Assembly (NCBI GenBank): GCA_902772935.1
Contig: CACYCR010000009.1
Span: forward strand, 1-40,779
Source of the DNA: Oscillospiraceae bacterium
GTDB taxonomy: Bacteria > Bacillota > Clostridia > Oscillospirales > Acutalibacteraceae
Reading direction: 5' to 3'
DNA length: 40,779 nt
Shown here: positions 16,559 to 24,598 of the stretch, piece after piece
How the letters are laid out: every line of letters begins with the position of its first letter
Numbering within the stretch: position 1 is the first letter of the stretch
The notes under the pieces: model-generated
What the model was told of the DNA's origin: nothing
What the model saw: only the letters and a program-made list of their open reading frames with translations
The model's database searches: none
Program-made: the position numbers and the translations under genes

Positions 16559-17872
16559 ATGGCGGTATTCATCATCGGCGTTACGTCGAAATCACCGGCG
16601 GCAAAAAAAGGCATCCGGCCGCAGGAGACGCTGCTGTCCATCAATGCGCACCCGATTCGTGATGTCCTGGATTATCAGTTCTACGCTCAGGAAAAAAAGC
16701 TGGTACTGGAGTTACTTGACCAGAAAGGGAAACACCGGAAAGTCACAGTGCGCAAGGATGCTTTTGATGACCTCGGTCTGGAGTTTGAAACCTATCTGAT
16801 GGACAAACAGCAGCACTGCAAAAACAAGTGCGTGTTCTGCTTTATTGACCAGATGCCGCCCGGGATGCGCGAGACGCTGTATTTCAAAGACGATGATGCG
16901 CGGTTGTCCTTTTTGTTCGGAAACTATATCACGCTGACCAATCTTTCAACGGCGGATGTGGATCGCATCATCGAAATGCACATCAGTCCGGTCAATGTTT
17001 CCGTTCACACGATGAATCCGGCGCTGCGTGTGGAGATGATGAAGAACCCGAAGGCAGGGGAGAGTCTGCAGATTCTCTATCGGCTTGCCGACGCGGGAAT
17101 TGCCATGAACACGCAGCTGGTTCTTTGCCCGGGCATCAACGACGGCAAAGAGTTGGCTTACAGCTTGCAGGAGCTGGAAAAACTGCTCCCTGCGCTGCAA
17201 AGCATTGCGGCGGTGCCGGTCGGTCTGACAAAATACCGCGCCAATTTGCCCGAACTGCAGGAATTTACCAGGGAAACGGCAAAAGATGTGATCGATACTC
17301 TTGACGCTTTCGGTGACCGCTGCGTGGAAACCTACGGGCGCCGGCTCGCATTCTGTGCAGACGAATTTTATCTGAAGGCCGAACTGCAGCTGCCAGATGA
17401 CAACTATTATGAGGATTATCCGCAGTTGGAAAACGGCGTCGGCATGTGGAAAAATATGGAGACGGAGTTCCTGGATGCGCTGGATCAATGCGATCTGCCG
17501 GAGGATACGCCAGTCTCTGTCAGCATGGCGACGGGCGTTGCGGCATACCCGCTGCTGGAATCGTTTTGCCGCAGAGTGCGCGAACGCTTTTCAAAGGCGC
17601 AGATTGATGTTTACGCCATTGAAAATGACTTCTTCGGACACAGCATCACGGTTGCCGGTCTCGTGACAGGTCAAGACCTGATGGCGCAGCTGAAAGGAAA
17701 AGCGCTGCACGGCAGATTGCTGATCCCGGCGGCAATGCTGCGCAGGGAAGGAGATCTCTTTTTGGACAATGTTTCGCTGACGGAAGTGGAAAACACGCTC
17801 GGCGTACCGGTTGGCGTTACGGAGAACAGCGGCTATACGCTGCTGGAGATGATTTTGAATCAACGAAGATAA
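16559..17872 (+). CDS. DUF512 family PDZ/radical-SAM-like protein
   Basis: The 437-residue protein starts with a PDZ-like domain (IIGVTSKSPAAKKGIRPQETLLSINAHPI, about 5-33). A cysteine motif C87-x3-C91-x2-C94 follows, the spacing of radical SAM [4Fe-4S] enzymes, and then FIDQMPPGMRETLYFKDDD, which is diagnostic of DUF512. The C-terminal half is the DUF512 domain. The family is conserved in Clostridia and has no agreed function. The start at 16559 is preceded by AAAGGGGG at 16543-16550. der follows, with its RBS overlapping this stop codon; the pairing is seen in other clostridia and suggests a link to ribosome or rRNA maturation, but that is inference. Confidence 0.88.
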   Translation: MAVFIIGVTSKSPAAKKGIRPQETLLSINAHPIRDVLDYQFYAQEKKLVLELLDQKGKHRKVTVRKDAFDDLGLEFETYLMDKQQHCKNKCVFCFIDQMPPGMRETLYFKDDDARLSFLFGNYITLTNLSTADVDRIIEMHISPVNVSVHTMNPALRVEMMKNPKAGESLQILYRLADAGIAMNTQLVLCPGINDGKELAYSLQELEKLLPALQSIAAVPVGLTKYRANLPELQEFTRETAKDVIDTLDAFGDRCVETYGRRLAFCADEFYLKAELQLPDDNYYEDYPQLENGVGMWKNMETEFLDALDQCDLPEDTPVSVSMATGVAAYPLLESFCRRVRERFSKAQIDVYAIENDFFGHSITVAGLVTGQDLMAQLKGKALHGRLLIPAAMLRREGDLFLDNVSLTEVENTLGVPVGVTENSGYTLLEMILNQRR

Positions 17873-17885
17873 GGAGTTGATCGTT

Positions 17886-19208
17886 ATGGCAAAACCGGTT
17901 GTTGCCATTGTCGGCAGACCGAATACCGGAAAATCAACACTGTTTAACAAGCTGGTTGGGCAGCGGTTATCCATTGTGGACGACACGCCCGGCGTGACCC
18001 GCGACCGCATTTTTGCGGACTGCGAGTGGCTGAATTATACTTTTTTGCTGGTGGATACCGGCGGCATTGAGCCGCAGTCGGATGACGTGATTTTGTCGCA
18101 AATGCGGCGGCAGGCGCAGCTTGCGATCGAATCGGCGTCGGTGATTATCCTTGTTGCAGACGTGCGCTCCGGCGTTGTCGCAACAGACGCCGAAGTGGCT
18201 GCGATGCTGCAGAAGAGCGGAAAGCCGATTGTGCTTTGCGTCAACAAATGTGATTCTGTCGGCGATCTGCCGCTTGGCTTTTATGAGTTTTACAACCTCG
18301 GTCTCGGTGATCCGATTGCTGTCTCTGCGGTACACGGGCACGGTACCGGTGACCTGCTGGACGCCGTTGTGCAATATCTGCCGTCGGCGGAAGAGACTGC
18401 CGAAACGGACGCGATGATCGCTGTTGCGGTGATCGGTAAGCCGAACGTCGGCAAAAGTTCGCTTGTCAACAAGATCAGCGGCGAGGAACGTGCCATTGTT
18501 TCCGATATCGCCGGTACAACGCGCGACGCAATCGACAGCGTTGTGGAAAATGAATTCGGATCCTTCCTCTTCATCGATACCGCCGGTATGCGCCGGAAAA
18601 GCCGTGTGGATGATCAGTTGGAAAAATACAGCATCCTGCGTGCGAAAATGGCAGTGGAACGTGCAACCGTCTGCGTGATTATGATCGACGCGGTGGAAGG
18701 GTTCACCGAACAGGATTCGAAGGTTGCCGGGCTTGCGCATGAACAGGGCAAGGCGTGCATCATTGCCGTCAACAAATGGGATGCCGTTGAAAAGGACGGA
18801 CAGACCATGACTGCGTACCGCAAAAAGCTGATGAACGATTTTTCGTTCATGTCTTATGCGCCGATCATTTTCATCTCCGCGAAGACCGGTCAGCGGCTGG
18901 ATCGGCTGTTTGAACTGATCAAGTTTGTCGATGAGCAGAACGCGACGCGCATTTCGACCGGCAAGCTCAACGACGTGCTTGCTGCGGCAACCGCCCGCGT
19001 GCAGCCGCCGACAGATAAGGGGCGCCGCCTGAAGATCTACTACATGACACAGGCATCGACCCGACCGCCGACATTCGTCTGCTTTGTCAATCGCGCCGAT
19101 CTGTTCCATTACAGCTATCAGCGTTATATTGAAAACCAGATTCGCGAGGTCTTCGGTCTGGAAGGTACGCCGGTGCGTTTTGTGATCCGGGAGCGGGACG
19201 GCAAATAG
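17886..19208 (+). CDS. der: Ribosome biogenesis GTPase Der (EngA)
   Basis: A 440-residue protein with two tandem GTPase domains, the hallmark of Der. Domain 1 has P-loop GRPNTGKST (10-18), DTPGVTRD, DTGG and NKCD. Domain 2 has GKPNVGKSS (about 183-191), DIAGTTRD, DTAGM and NKWD. A C-terminal KH-like domain (about 355-440) completes it. Der acts in late 50S subunit assembly. The ATG at 17886 is chosen because AAGGAG (17871-17876), overlapping the upstream TAA, lies 9 nt before it and MAKPVVAIVGRPN fits the family; TTG at 17877 is rejected. Cotranscription with the DUF512 gene is very likely. Confidence 0.97.
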   Translation: MAKPVVAIVGRPNTGKSTLFNKLVGQRLSIVDDTPGVTRDRIFADCEWLNYTFLLVDTGGIEPQSDDVILSQMRRQAQLAIESASVIILVADVRSGVVATDAEVAAMLQKSGKPIVLCVNKCDSVGDLPLGFYEFYNLGLGDPIAVSAVHGHGTGDLLDAVVQYLPSAEETAETDAMIAVAVIGKPNVGKSSLVNKISGEERAIVSDIAGTTRDAIDSVVENEFGSFLFIDTAGMRRKSRVDDQLEKYSILRAKMAVERATVCVIMIDAVEGFTEQDSKVAGLAHEQGKACIIAVNKWDAVEKDGQTMTAYRKKLMNDFSFMSYAPIIFISAKTGQRLDRLFELIKFVDEQNATRISTGKLNDVLAAATARVQPPTDKGRRLKIYYMTQASTRPPTFVCFVNRADLFHYSYQRYIENQIREVFGLEGTPVRFVIRERDGK

Positions 19209-19260
19209 TCGCGCAGATTTGTTCATAAAAAACGAAAAAAAGAATGAAAAACTTTGGAAA

Positions 19261-19290
19261 AACCACCCTTTGCATCAGGGTGGTTTTTTT
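19261..19290. terminator. Terminator after der
   Basis: The arms AACCACCCT (19261-19269) and AGGGTGGTT (19277-19285) form a perfect 9-bp stem with a 7-nt loop. A run of T follows to 19290, and A residues precede the stem, so it can work in both directions. Confidence 0.88.
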
Positions 19291-19299
19291 CGATATAAT
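19270..19299 (+). promoter_or_regulatory. Possible promoter of the 19306 RNA
   Basis: TTGCAT at 19270-19275, an 18-bp spacer and a perfect TATAAT at 19294-19299. The -35 lies inside the der terminator loop. With no CDS on this strand downstream, it would make a non-coding transcript. Confidence 0.5.
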
Positions 19300-19305
19300 C
19301 TTTCA

Positions 19306-19482
19306 GTAAATGTTGAAACACGCAGTGCTCCGGTACGTAAGTCTGATTACGAAGCATTTTGCAACTCTGATGACCAACTGGCTGCAGCCGGTGTACGTCA
19401 ATTTTCCGTTTGCTTTCTTTACGCAGTAGTTTTTTCATTCAACACTGCATCCGCAAGGTGTTCAAAATGATCGTTCGCAGAC
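19306..19482 (+). ncRNA. Candidate structured RNA, possibly 6S-like
   Basis: A 180-base stretch between two terminators with no convincing CDS can fold into a rod. The closing stem is TTGAA-(A)-CAC (19313-19321) with GTGTTCAA (19458-19465). Next come GCAGTG (19322-19327) with CACTGC (19443-19448), CGTAA (19336-19340) with TTACG (19419-19423), AAGCA (19352-19356) with TGCTT (19411-19415), and an apical ACTGG/CCGGT. An open region of 8 and 19 nt (19328-19335, 19424-19442) sits between the second and third stems. A long rod with an internal bubble and about 180 nt is the form of 6S RNA, which binds the RNA polymerase holoenzyme. This was folded by eye; no covariance test was possible. A local CGTAA/TTACG hairpin is a competing fold. 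Confidence 0.4.
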
Positions 19483-19483
19483 C

Positions 19484-19514
19484 ATAAAAAAAGAGGTGTC
19501 TGGCACCTCTTTTG
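19484..19514. terminator. Terminator of ricT-holB (and of the 19306 RNA)
   Basis: AAGAGGTG (19491-19498) pairs with CACCTCTT (19504-19511). On the minus strand it is followed by a long T run (A residues at 19484-19492 on the plus strand), ending holB-ricT. The plus strand has TTTT after the stem, so it may also end the candidate RNA. Confidence 0.8.
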
Positions 19515-19516
19515 CT

Positions 19517-20380
19517 TTATTCAATACTTTTGAGCTCTTTCATTTCTTTTGCTTCCACGCGAATCTGGTGGTCCTTAATGAGCTTGACCTCCTTGCGGCT
19601 GATGACGAGCGGCGCCGCTTCGGGGCGCTTGTCGAGCCGCACTTTCAGGATTCCTGTCAGAAGGTTGTTTTCAATCACCACGCCGCGGCCTTCCGGCGTA
19701 TCAACGATGGCGCCCTGTTTCGGCGTGACACGCAGCAGGTGTTCATACGCTTCCTGTTCGTACTTGAGGCAGCACATCAGTCTGCCGCAGGTGCCGCTGA
19801 TTTTGGTGGGGGAGAGCGAAAGGTTCTGCTCTTTTGCCATTTTGACGCTGACCGGCTGAAAGTCGCCGAGGAATCCTTTGCAGCAAAACGGCCGTCCGCA
19901 AACCCCGAGACCGCCGACGAGTTTTGCTTCGTCGCGCACGCCGATCTGCCGCAGCTCGATGCGGGTACGGAAGATGCCGGCAAGGTCTTTGACCAGCTCG
20001 CGGAAATCCACGCGTCCGTCCGCGGTGAAATAAAACATGATCTTGTTGCGGTCGAGTGTATATTCCACGTCCACGAGCTTCATTTTAAGCTTGTGTTCTT
20101 TGATCTTCTTTGCACAGATCTCAAACGCAGCCTTCTCTTTTTCCTTGTTTTCCTCAAGAATCCGGAAATCCTTTTCGGAAGCAGGACGCAGTACCGGCTT
20201 GAGCGGAGAAGTCAGCTCTTCGTCTGCGATCTCGCGGTTGCCAAAGACGACTTCGCCGCATTCCGTACCGCGCGCAGTTTCAACAATGACTTGATCACGC
20301 GGGTTGAGTGTGTAGGATTTGGGGTCAAAGTAATACGTTTTTCCGGCGCTTTTGAACCGGACACCGACGATAATTGCCAT
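19517..20380 (-). CDS. ricT: RicT/YaaT, PSP1-domain protein (stage 0 sporulation/RNA maturation factor)
   Basis: The 287-residue PSP1-domain protein has VGVRFKSAGKTYYFDP at the start and six conserved cysteines, C161, C166, C167, C198, C203 and C204, in CGRPFCC and CGRLMCC. In Bacillus subtilis, RicT with RicA and RicF carries [4Fe-4S] clusters and is needed for RNase Y-dependent mRNA maturation, biofilm formation and sporulation. The ricA and ricF genes are not in this window. The ATG at 20380 is chosen over an upstream in-frame start at 20401 from the conserved MAIIVGVRF N-terminus, with GAAAGG about 10 nt upstream. It follows holB by 30 bp, the order seen in B. subtilis (holB-yaaT). Confidence 0.93.
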   Translation of the reverse strand: MAIIVGVRFKSAGKTYYFDPKSYTLNPRDQVIVETARGTECGEVVFGNREIADEELTSPLKPVLRPASEKDFRILEENKEKEKAAFEICAKKIKEHKLKMKLVDVEYTLDRNKIMFYFTADGRVDFRELVKDLAGIFRTRIELRQIGVRDEAKLVGGLGVCGRPFCCKGFLGDFQPVSVKMAKEQNLSLSPTKISGTCGRLMCCLKYEQEAYEHLLRVTPKQGAIVDTPEGRGVVIENNLLTGILKVRLDKRPEAAPLVISRKEVKLIKDHQIRVEAKEMKELKSIE

Positions 20381-20410
20381 AGGGATAATCCTTTCTTTCA
20401 CAGAATCAGA

Positions 20411-21286
20411 TCATTCTGTCTTGATTGTGTATAATGCGCTGCAAAGCGCAGTGATGCTGAGATTATGGTTCGCGGAACGCGGAATGCCGTCAAGCAGCGT
20501 CTGCACGGCTTCCATGAAGCGCAGCAACTTTCGTTGCGGAAAGACCGCGGCCAGCCGGTCGGCAAGCGCTGTGTCGCCGCACATCGGCGCAAGATTGGCG
20601 CCATGTACCAGCGCATCCCGCAACGGCGGCAGCAGCAACGGTAAAGTTGCCTGGAAGAGCGGCTTGTCTTTTTGAAAAACACCGGTCTGCTTCAGAAATT
20701 CCAGTTCGTTGCCGTCGCACAAGGTCAGCAGAAGCTGCCGGGCGCAAGCGGCGGCCTGTTCGTCTTCCGGCGCGTTTTCTGTTTCATCGGCATTGGATAA
20801 GGTGTACGCCGTGGCGCGAGAGCGAATGGTCTCAAGCAGGGCGGCCCGCGACGCGCAGGTCAGCAGAAAGCTGACGTACGGTGCCGGTTCCTCCAGCAGC
20901 TTGAGCAGGGCGTTTTGGGCCTGTGTGTTCATATCGGCGGCGTCTTCGATGATGAAGATGCTGCGGCTGCCGTCATTCGGCCGCAGCTGCGCTTTCGCTT
21001 TGACGTTGCGAATGGCGTCAACTTTGATGGCGGCGCTGCCGTCTTCTTTTTTGATAAAGAAAAGGTCGGGATGATTGTTGTGCGCAACCTTTCTGCAGGG
21101 ACGGCAATTGCCGCAGGGTATGGGGGCGCCTTCGCAAAGCAGCGCTTTCGCAATCTCTTTTGCGGTGCAGCGCCGGGTTTCATTGTCTGCGCCCTCCAGA
21201 ATGACCGCATGAGAGAGCGTACCGGTGCGCACCGCGTTTTCAATCGCGGCGGCACATTGCGGCTGTATGCGCAATCCTTCAAACAT
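20411..21286 (-). CDS. holB: DNA polymerase III subunit delta prime
   Basis: The 291-residue protein has the clamp-loader delta-prime features: a degenerate P-loop region (VILEGADNETRR, about 28-39), the four-cysteine zinc module C51, C58, C61, C64, the sensor-like IIEDAADMNTQAQNALLKLLEEP (about 111-133), and LLTCASRAALLETIRSRA with the SRA arginine. As part of the gamma/tau complex it helps load the beta clamp. The degenerate P-loop agrees with delta-prime not hydrolysing ATP. The start at 21286 has a modest AGAGG upstream. Tmk and the YaaQ-like gene that often precede holB are absent. Confidence 0.93.
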   Translation of the reverse strand: MFEGLRIQPQCAAAIENAVRTGTLSHAVILEGADNETRRCTAKEIAKALLCEGAPIPCGNCRPCRKVAHNNHPDLFFIKKEDGSAAIKVDAIRNVKAKAQLRPNDGSRSIFIIEDAADMNTQAQNALLKLLEEPAPYVSFLLTCASRAALLETIRSRATAYTLSNADETENAPEDEQAAACARQLLLTLCDGNELEFLKQTGVFQKDKPLFQATLPLLLPPLRDALVHGANLAPMCGDTALADRLAAVFPQRKLLRFMEAVQTLLDGIPRSANHNLSITALCSALYTIKTE

Positions 21287-21302
21287 AGACGAACCTCTGC
21301 TT

Positions 21303-21330
21303 ATTATAGTTTCATAATATTATACTACAA
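21303..21330 (-). promoter_or_regulatory. Promoter of holB-ricT
   Basis: On the minus strand, TTGTAG (21330-21325), a 16-bp spacer and TATAAT (21308-21303), 16 bp before the holB start. The leader would be very short. Confidence 0.55.
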
Positions 21331-21378
21331 TCTTGAGAAAAAAACAAGAGAAAGCGGTGTATTTCACAGCCTGTACCA

Positions 21379-21416
21379 CAAAAAAGCAAAGGCGCAGTAC
21401 AAAACTACTGCCCCTT
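21379..21416 (-). terminator. Terminator after the GH89 gene
   Basis: On the minus strand, AAGGGGCAGTA pairs with TACTGCGCCTT (plus-strand arms 21389-21399 and 21406-21416) with one mismatch. It is followed by TGC and six T residues. It ends the gene whose stop is at 21435. Confidence 0.78.
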
Positions 21417-21434
21417 TTGCATATGCTGTTGTCT

Positions 21435-24050
21435 TTAATCTGCGTGTGTACGTGCCGAGGCGACGGTAAAGCAGGCAAACACTTTTTCGGCAAGCTGCTT
21501 GAGGTCATGGTCGGCCGGCGTTTGCGGATAGTCGTTTGTTGCCCAGGTCCAGCGGTTTTCCAGACGGAACCAGTCAGGCGCCGGTGCGTCGATGCCGTTG
21601 AGTTCGTCAATGCGCTGTTTGATCCAGAGCTGCCAACGGGATGCGTAAAAATCTTCGGTGAGACCAGCCCACTGCTTGTTGGAATAATCGCGCAGTCCGC
21701 CGAAATCGGCGCCGTTGCGGGAACCGGCCCAGGTCGTAATGAGCGCGCGGGCGTTGAACGTGAAGAGCTTTTTGGAGAAGTCATCAAAGGGCGCTGCCAT
21801 ACGCTGCGCGCCGCCGATCCAGTTGCCGAGCAGAAACGTCTTTTCGCAGGAGAGCAGACGGTCGTTGAAATGGATGAGCTGCATGAATTTGTCTGTCCAC
21901 TTCATGAAGTCGATGACATCTTTCTTTTCATACGCGTCAGCAAAATTTCGCTGATATTCCTGCGCGGTATTGGACAGAATCTGCTTGAGCAGATCGATCA
22001 GATCGAAGCGGTAGCCTTCGCTGTTTTTGCAGGCGTCATACACCGAGAAAAACCGGCGCACGGCGGTTTCGAAGGTCGCCTTGTCGTACGCGACGACGTC
22101 ATTGCCCCAGGAGGACGGCGAAGTCGGATGCAAGGCCGGACGGCCATTGACCACAGATTCCGGCGCACCCTCCCCGTGTTCGTTGAGGTCGGGATTGTAT
22201 ACAGTCTGATTGAGCAAATCCAGCGCCGCCTTCAGATCTTCATTAAAGGTGCCGTAACGGCGGCGGCAATATCCGACAAGCCAGGCATCCAGGTCAATCG
22301 GCTCGATTTTGCCGTTTGCCGTCCAGATCGTTTCAAAAAACAGATCGAAGATGATCGGATTGGAGAAGGTCGCTTCCGGCGTGATGCCGATGCCCTGCAT
22401 GTGCTGCGCGGTGTTGGCGGCGCGGGCAATCTCGGTTGCAATTGTGCGCAGATGCCCGTGCAGACCCATCCGCCCGCCGAAGTTGTTGAGCATGCAGTAC
22501 ACCCACGGTGTGTTCAAAAACTCCCGGTCGAGGAAGTGCTCCCAACGGGGCTTTTTCTCGGCGTAAAGATCCAGGATCAGCGTGTGATCCTTTTTGTCGG
22601 CAATGCCTTCCAGCAGGGCACGGGACGGATTTTCACCCCAGGATTGCAGAATCCAGACCGCGTCGGGATTGCTTTCCAGCAAAGAATCCATGATTTGTGC
22701 GCTGATTTTTTCTACCTTCATGCGGCCGCTTTTGCCGCCCTCATGAAACGGGTCGGTTGCATAATAAACAGTTGCATTGCCGAAGGTTTCCTTTTGTGCT
22801 TCATAAAAGAGCTTTGCGAGACGACGGTAGGCTTCGGTGTCGGTCTTGAGCATGGCCGGACGGTCCAACCCGTTCCAGAGTCCCTGCGGAATGATCGACG
22901 CGTCGGAAACGTGCTTGCGGATATCGGTCGGTACCATGCCGGAATAGCCTTGCAAAACAGGCATCATGCCGAGCGCTTTCATAAAGCGGTGATTCCGCCG
23001 GGCGAGGTCCGTGCGCTGCTTGAAAAAGCCGAGCGGCACCGGACCGCCGACGCCATAGATATTTGCCATGTTGAACCAGGCGTAATAGGCGGGACCGGTG
23101 ATGAATGCGCGGGCTTCATCGGTGGTATAACCGAGCTTTTCCAGAAAACGGCGCCAGACTTCTTCCATCGCTGTGATGTCGAGAATGACGTTGACGCCTT
23201 GCAGCGCCAGACGGTCAAGCTCCGCCTGCCATTCCTGTTCACCCCAGAAGGCCATCGTGTAGGACAGTGCGCAGTAGTTATAGGCGTAGCGCACTTTAAA
23301 CGGTGTTGTGAAGCGCTGCGGTGTGCCGACGGGCGGCAGACCGTCCGGCAGATGGACGGTGTTGCCGACCTGCGAAAAATGCAGACCGCAATGGTTTTTA
23401 TAGTACCAGCCGAGGCCACAGGCGAGATTGATGCCGCTGTTGGCGGTGATTTTGATGTTTCCGTCTGCATCCGAGAGCGCAAAGAATTCCTCTGCGCCGG
23501 GTTCCAGCACAAAGCAGAACCGGTCGCGGTACGCCGGGCCGATGGTGCGTTCGACCAGACCGCGCAGTGTCTGCAGTGTGTCTTCCGGTGTGATTGCAGA
23601 CGCGTATTCACTTTCCGAAAACGGCTGCGGCAAGGCGACGGTCACTTTTTTCGGCGGAACATCCGTCATTGTACCAAACAAGGTGATGCCGCGCAGTTTG
23701 ACATGAACGGATGCGGACTGATATTTGACATAAACACGTACCGCGCAGCACTGCACGTCGCACGTCAGCGGGTAATGACCGCTGCGGTCATGGTCGTTGG
23801 TGTGTGAAAGAATCTCCGTGAAGTTTACGTTGTCGTCGCTTGCAAAAACGGAAAAGTCGCAGCTGCTGTTCTTCTGCGCGTCCACGACAATCTTCTGCAA
23901 ATGACACATCGTTTCAAAGCGGATGTCCACATAGCCGGGATATTGTCCGCCGACCCATCGGGTGCGGGGATTGCCGTCAAAGAGCTTGATTGCGTCGGCC
24001 GTGTTTTCGTTTGCGAAAATCTGATGAGCTTTGATTTCAAGTTTTTCCAT
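21435..24050 (-). CDS. Alpha-N-acetylglucosaminidase (GH89/NAGLU family) with N-terminal F5/8-type carbohydrate-binding-like domain
   Basis: An 871-residue protein. Residues 1-126 look like an F5/8 type C (CBM32-like) beta-sandwich (FDGNPRTRWVGGQYPGYVDIRFE). The rest matches NAGLU, GH89: an N-terminal small domain (about 135-240), then a TIM barrel with VNVILDITAMEEVWRRF, the TDPFHEGG motif whose E437 aligns with the acid/base Glu of human NAGLU, VYCMLNNFGGRMGLHG, and GIGITPEAT whose E559 aligns with the nucleophile Glu. A helical C-terminal domain follows. It would remove terminal alpha-linked GlcNAc, for example from heparan sulfate fragments or gastric-type mucin glycans. No signal peptide is visible, so it probably acts in the cytoplasm on imported glycans. 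The RBS is weak. It stands alone on its transcript. Confidence 0.9.
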   Translation of the reverse strand: MEKLEIKAHQIFANENTADAIKLFDGNPRTRWVGGQYPGYVDIRFETMCHLQKIVVDAQKNSSCDFSVFASDDNVNFTEILSHTNDHDRSGHYPLTCDVQCCAVRVYVKYQSASVHVKLRGITLFGTMTDVPPKKVTVALPQPFSESEYASAITPEDTLQTLRGLVERTIGPAYRDRFCFVLEPGAEEFFALSDADGNIKITANSGINLACGLGWYYKNHCGLHFSQVGNTVHLPDGLPPVGTPQRFTTPFKVRYAYNYCALSYTMAFWGEQEWQAELDRLALQGVNVILDITAMEEVWRRFLEKLGYTTDEARAFITGPAYYAWFNMANIYGVGGPVPLGFFKQRTDLARRNHRFMKALGMMPVLQGYSGMVPTDIRKHVSDASIIPQGLWNGLDRPAMLKTDTEAYRRLAKLFYEAQKETFGNATVYYATDPFHEGGKSGRMKVEKISAQIMDSLLESNPDAVWILQSWGENPSRALLEGIADKKDHTLILDLYAEKKPRWEHFLDREFLNTPWVYCMLNNFGGRMGLHGHLRTIATEIARAANTAQHMQGIGITPEATFSNPIIFDLFFETIWTANGKIEPIDLDAWLVGYCRRRYGTFNEDLKAALDLLNQTVYNPDLNEHGEGAPESVVNGRPALHPTSPSSWGNDVVAYDKATFETAVRRFFSVYDACKNSEGYRFDLIDLLKQILSNTAQEYQRNFADAYEKKDVIDFMKWTDKFMQLIHFNDRLLSCEKTFLLGNWIGGAQRMAAPFDDFSKKLFTFNARALITTWAGSRNGADFGGLRDYSNKQWAGLTEDFYASRWQLWIKQRIDELNGIDAPAPDWFRLENRWTWATNDYPQTPADHDLKQLAEKVFACFTVASARTHAD

Positions 24051-24092
24051 AGGGACAATACCTTACACTTTCCTGAAAAATCATGCTATCCT

Positions 24093-24121
24093 ACTATAAT
24101 GGAAAACAAAAGATTAGTCAA
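24093..24121 (-). promoter_or_regulatory. Promoter of the GH89 gene
   Basis: On the minus strand, TTGACT (24121-24116), a 17-bp spacer and TATAGT (24098-24093), 42 bp before the ATG. No sugar-regulator operator is obvious nearby. Confidence 0.62.
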
Positions 24122-24206
24122 TAGGATTTGCGAAAAGGGTACGAAAAACAGAGAAACAATCGAAAAAAATTAGCTGTCGCTAACCGAAAAAAGTAAAAAC
24201 AAGCTA

Positions 24207-24234
24207 TTGATCTTTCGGAATTTTATGATACAAT
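24207..24234 (+). promoter_or_regulatory. Promoter of the ferredoxin gene (extended -10)
   Basis: TTGATC at 24207-24212, a 16-bp spacer and TACAAT at 24229-24234, with TG one base before the -10 hexamer (24226-24227). The leader to the 24266 ATG is short. Confidence 0.65.
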
Positions 24235-24265
24235 GGGCATAGAAATATTGAAGGAGGTCTGTACA

Positions 24266-24436
24266 ATGGCATATAAAATCAGCGAAGACTGCATTTCCTG
24301 CGGCGCATGCGCAGATACTTGTCCGGTTGGCGCAATCAGCGAAGGCGACGGCCAGTTCGTGATCGACGCCGATACTTGCATCAGCTGCGGCTCTTGCGCG
24401 GACGGTTGCCCGGTTGGCGCAATCAGCGAAGAATAA
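24266..24436 (+). CDS. 2[4Fe-4S] ferredoxin, clostridial type
   Basis: A 56-residue protein with two perfect CxxCxxCxxxCP motifs (CISCGACADTCPVGAIS at 10-26 and CISCGSCADGCPVGAIS at 38-54), each binding one [4Fe-4S] cluster. The two halves are internal repeats, typical of clostridial ferredoxins. It carries low-potential electrons, for example for pyruvate:ferredoxin oxidoreductase or hydrogenase; neither is nearby. The ATG at 24266 is preceded by AAGGAGGT (24251-24258); the upstream in-frame ATG at 24233 is rejected because it lies in the promoter. Its own promoter and terminator make it monocistronic, as is usual for abundant ferredoxins. Confidence 0.96.
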   Translation: MAYKISEDCISCGACADTCPVGAISEGDGQFVIDADTCISCGSCADGCPVGAISEE

Positions 24437-24450
24437 TCACAGAAAAAAAC

Positions 24451-24481
24451 AAAAGACCTGTGCTTCGGCGCAGGTCTTTTT
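24451..24481 (+). terminator. Terminator after the ferredoxin gene
   Basis: AAAGACCTG (24452-24460) pairs with CAGGTCTTT (24471-24479), with additional inner pairs around CTTCGG. A T run ends at 24481. The A-rich 5' side makes it potentially bidirectional. Confidence 0.88.
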
Positions 24482-24561
24482 GCGTATTTCTTTTGTGCAT
24501 TATTGGGTTTATCGCATTAAAACAATGAAAACTTTTTCGCAATTCGACAATAAAAAGTCAG

Positions 24562-24590
24562 TTGACATTCAATTTTTTTAGGTATACAAT
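24562..24590 (+). promoter_or_regulatory. Promoter of gdhA
   Basis: TTGACA at 24562-24567, a 17-bp spacer and TACAAT (within TATACAAT) at 24585-24590. A 70-nt leader follows with marked symmetry; see the next feature. Confidence 0.75.
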
Positions 24591-24598
24591 ATATATTC

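Noticed and set aside
19223-19438. A 71-codon open frame on the minus strand between der and ricT
   Set aside because: It runs through the der terminator, has no RBS and covers the candidate structured RNA; the peptide matches nothing I know.
21333-23807. An 824-codon open frame on the plus strand, antisense to the GH89 gene
   Set aside because: It mirrors the GH89 gene in an antisense frame kept open by codon bias. The composition (Arg/His/Cys-rich) is not protein-like, it has no RBS, and the GH89 reading has both catalytic motifs.
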